DNA of 7,900 nt from Planctomycetia bacterium (GTDB lineage Bacteria; Planctomycetota; UBA11346). A program made the position numbers and the translations under genes. Positions within the stretch are counted from its first letter, which is position 1. Each line of letters opens with the position of its first letter. The stretch is from assembly GCA_005801395.1 (NCBI GenBank), contig SYDV01000016.1, positions 1 through 7,900 of the forward strand, written 5' to 3'. This document shows, piece by piece, positions 6,415-7,900 of the stretch. The notes beneath the pieces were generated by a model that saw only the letters and a list, made by a program, of their open reading frames with translations, searched no databases and was not told the origin of the DNA.

Positions 6415-7900
6415 TTATCGCATGAATTGCGGCTTCAGCACGGGCACATCACTTGAGACTTTTGCTTCTTCTGCCGAACTCGCACTCATACGAAGTAAAT
6501 CAGAGAAATTTGAATGACGCATAACATTGACGCGAATAAAGACATAGAAACGCGAATCATTTTGGCCAGTTACGCGATTGCGAAACAAGGCGCCCAAAAA
6601 TGGGATACTGCCAAGGAATGGTACGCGCTCTTCTGAATTACTTTCCCCCCGATTTGATAAACCACCAAGCGCGATGACGTAGCCATCAGGAATGCTTGCG
6701 ATACTTGATACTGAATCGGAACGTTTCGTTGGTGGGATTCGAGTCCCGCTATCGGTTGTTGTTGATTGACCTAAAAATGCACTTTGGCTAACCGTATAGG
6801 CAACCGTAACATAATCACCGCTGCTTATTTGTGGGGTAATTGTAATTTGCGTGCCGGCATCGGACGTACCGCTAACACTCGTCGTCGTACCAGATACGCC
6901 ATTACTATTCGATGAAACTAACGATTCTTGGATGACTCCATCGATAGTCGCTTTCGCATTATTATTCACGACGACTTTGGAACGTACTAATTGACGCCCA
7001 TCAATAACCGTTTCCAAGGCGCGCACCACTCCAGCAAAATCACCTGGTCGTAAGACGACTCCCCCCAGGCCCGATGCACCATTAATTGTCCCCCGTGCCA
7101 ACGGGTCGACTCCAGTCGATTCACTTAGACCAAATAAACTCGACACGGTGCCTGTCGTTTCCCCATCCGTGATGCGCTTCAGTAATTCAACGCCTAACGA
7201 TTGATTTTGCGCTTCGCTGAGGCTCACCATGATTACTTCAATATCGACCTGTGGCTGCCGTTGATCTAACTGTTTCAAGAGTGCTTCGACTTGATCCAGA
7301 GCTCGCGGCTCACCCATGGCAATAAGGGTGTTCGTTACCGTATCGCTGGTCAACACCACGCCCGTATCAGCCATATTTTCTTGTAGGGCTGGGGCAACAC
7401 CTACAGGCTGCGGTTGTTGTGCGCCATTTTGTGCTCCATTGTTATTTTGAACATCTGCTCGCACCACCCCAGTAGCAATTAAACCCGTTAGCACCTTGGC
7501 TAATTCATCCGCCTGACGATGACGAATGGCAAAAGTCCGTACCTGACGACGTGCAGCTGGTGGTGCATTATCTAAATTGTCCAGCACCTCAGTGACACGA
7601 CGATGCTGATCACTGGTTGCCGTAATAATTAAACTATTCGTTAATTTATCGCGAACGATCTCAATCCCGCCCGCGCTCGATGGCTTAAATAATTGCTGAA
7701 CTAACTGTGCCACTTCTTCGATACTAAAAAACTTAGGCCGATAAGTGCGGATTTCGATTGGTTCACTGCGATCCAGCTGTTGAACTAAAGCGACTAATAC
7801 ATCCATCACATCGGCTGGCGCAATTAATAATAACTGCGCACCATCTGGGGCGACTTGAATATCGACTTGTCTTGTACTGCCCTCTAAGCGAGTTAACGAC
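6415..7900 (-). CDS. Type II-like secretin (GspD/PulD family), N-terminus outside the window
   Basis: Outer-membrane secretin, the multimeric channel of type II secretion or a related machine. The frame is open without a stop to base 7900, so the GTG at 7809 is an internal codon and the start lies beyond the right edge; 494 C-terminal residues are visible. Numbering from the right edge, two small periplasmic N-type domains lie at roughly 46-115 and 118-215, each with the usual alpha/beta pattern and an NxLI(I/A) strand (TNSLIITA, TNTLIAMG). The second is interrupted by an Asn/Gln/Pro-rich insertion near 151-170. The secretin barrel domain spans about 217-460 and contains a Ser/Gly/Thr-rich gate-like stretch near 328-350. 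It ends with the hallmark VPFLGSIPFLG (426-436) and RFYVFIRVNVM (450-460). The last 34 residues form a short hydrophilic tail that does not look like a full pilotin-binding S domain. No other secretion gene is visible, but partners could lie beyond 7900. A type IV pilus or competence secretin is less likely but not excluded. Confidence 0.92.
   Translation of the reverse strand, partial: SLTRLEGSTRQVDIQVAPDGAQLLLIAPADVMDVLVALVQQLDRSEPIEIRTYRPKFFSIEEVAQLVQQLFKPSSAGGIEIVRDKLTNSLIITATSDQHRRVTEVLDNLDNAPPAARRQVRTFAIRHRQADELAKVLTGLIATGVVRADVQNNNGAQNGAQQPQPVGVAPALQENMADTGVVLTSDTVTNTLIAMGEPRALDQVEALLKQLDQRQPQVDIEVIMVSLSEAQNQSLGVELLKRITDGETTGTVSSLFGLSESTGVDPLARGTINGASGLGGVVLRPGDFAGVVRALETVIDGRQLVRSKVVVNNNAKATIDGVIQESLVSSNSNGVSGTTTSVSGTSDAGTQITITPQISSGDYVTVAYTVSQSAFLGQSTTTDSGTRIPPTKRSDSVSSIASIPDGYVIALGGLSNRGESNSEERVPFLGSIPFLGALFRNRVTGQNDSRFYVFIRVNVMRHSNFSDLLRMSASSAEEAKVSSDVPVLKPQFMR

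Noticed and set aside
6383..6433. Direct repeat AATTGCGGC (6383-6391 and 6425-6433)
   Set aside because: Nine bases, two copies, one inside the secretin gene; no sign of duplication or an element boundary.

Overview
This 7.9 kb stretch is ordinary-looking bacterial chromosome of moderate GC content. It has five well-supported protein genes, plus one probable partial gene at the left edge. The gluconate-type permease carrying an extra loop domain, the type II secretin and the sugar-acid enzymes together resemble gene content I associate with the Planctomycetes/Verrucomicrobia group. That placement is an inference; no rRNA or other marker gene lies in the window.

Left half (1-4739) is a compact sugar-acid catabolism locus. 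A GntP-family permease (complement 237-1880) is divergently arranged with an IlvD/Edd-family sugar-acid dehydratase (1970-3724). The dehydratase is followed 100 bp later by a DapA-superfamily lyase (3825-4739). The simplest joint reading: the permease imports an aldonate, the [2Fe-2S] dehydratase makes the 2-keto-3-deoxy acid, and the Schiff-base lyase either cleaves it (pyruvate plus an aldehyde) or dehydrates it. No 2-keto-3-deoxy sugar kinase or phospho-sugar aldolase is present, so a non-phosphorylative route is favoured. The 89 bp between the divergent genes holds a 5+5 inverted repeat over a weak promoter candidate. A further reading frame (complement 1-181) follows the permease on the same strand and leaves the window.

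The middle (4740-5320) is 580 bp without a convincing gene. It opens with a hairpin overlapping the lyase stop codon. Next come a long, nearly perfect AT-rich inverted repeat and a short palindrome that overlaps its right end. The rest is unassigned; two overlapping tiny reading frames on opposite strands near 5133-5349 are noted only as candidates.

Right half: a membrane fatty acid desaturase of the omega-6/delta-12 type (5321-6355) converges on a type II-like secretin (complement 6415 to beyond the right edge). Only 59 bp separates them. The secretin frame stays open to base 7900, so its N-terminus lies outside the window. These two genes show no functional link with the sugar-acid locus. 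I found no mobile element, CRISPR array, tRNA or rRNA, and nothing I would call a new system. The most distinctive items are the loop domain in the permease, the divergent active-site signature of the DapA-family enzyme and the folded repeat structure after it.
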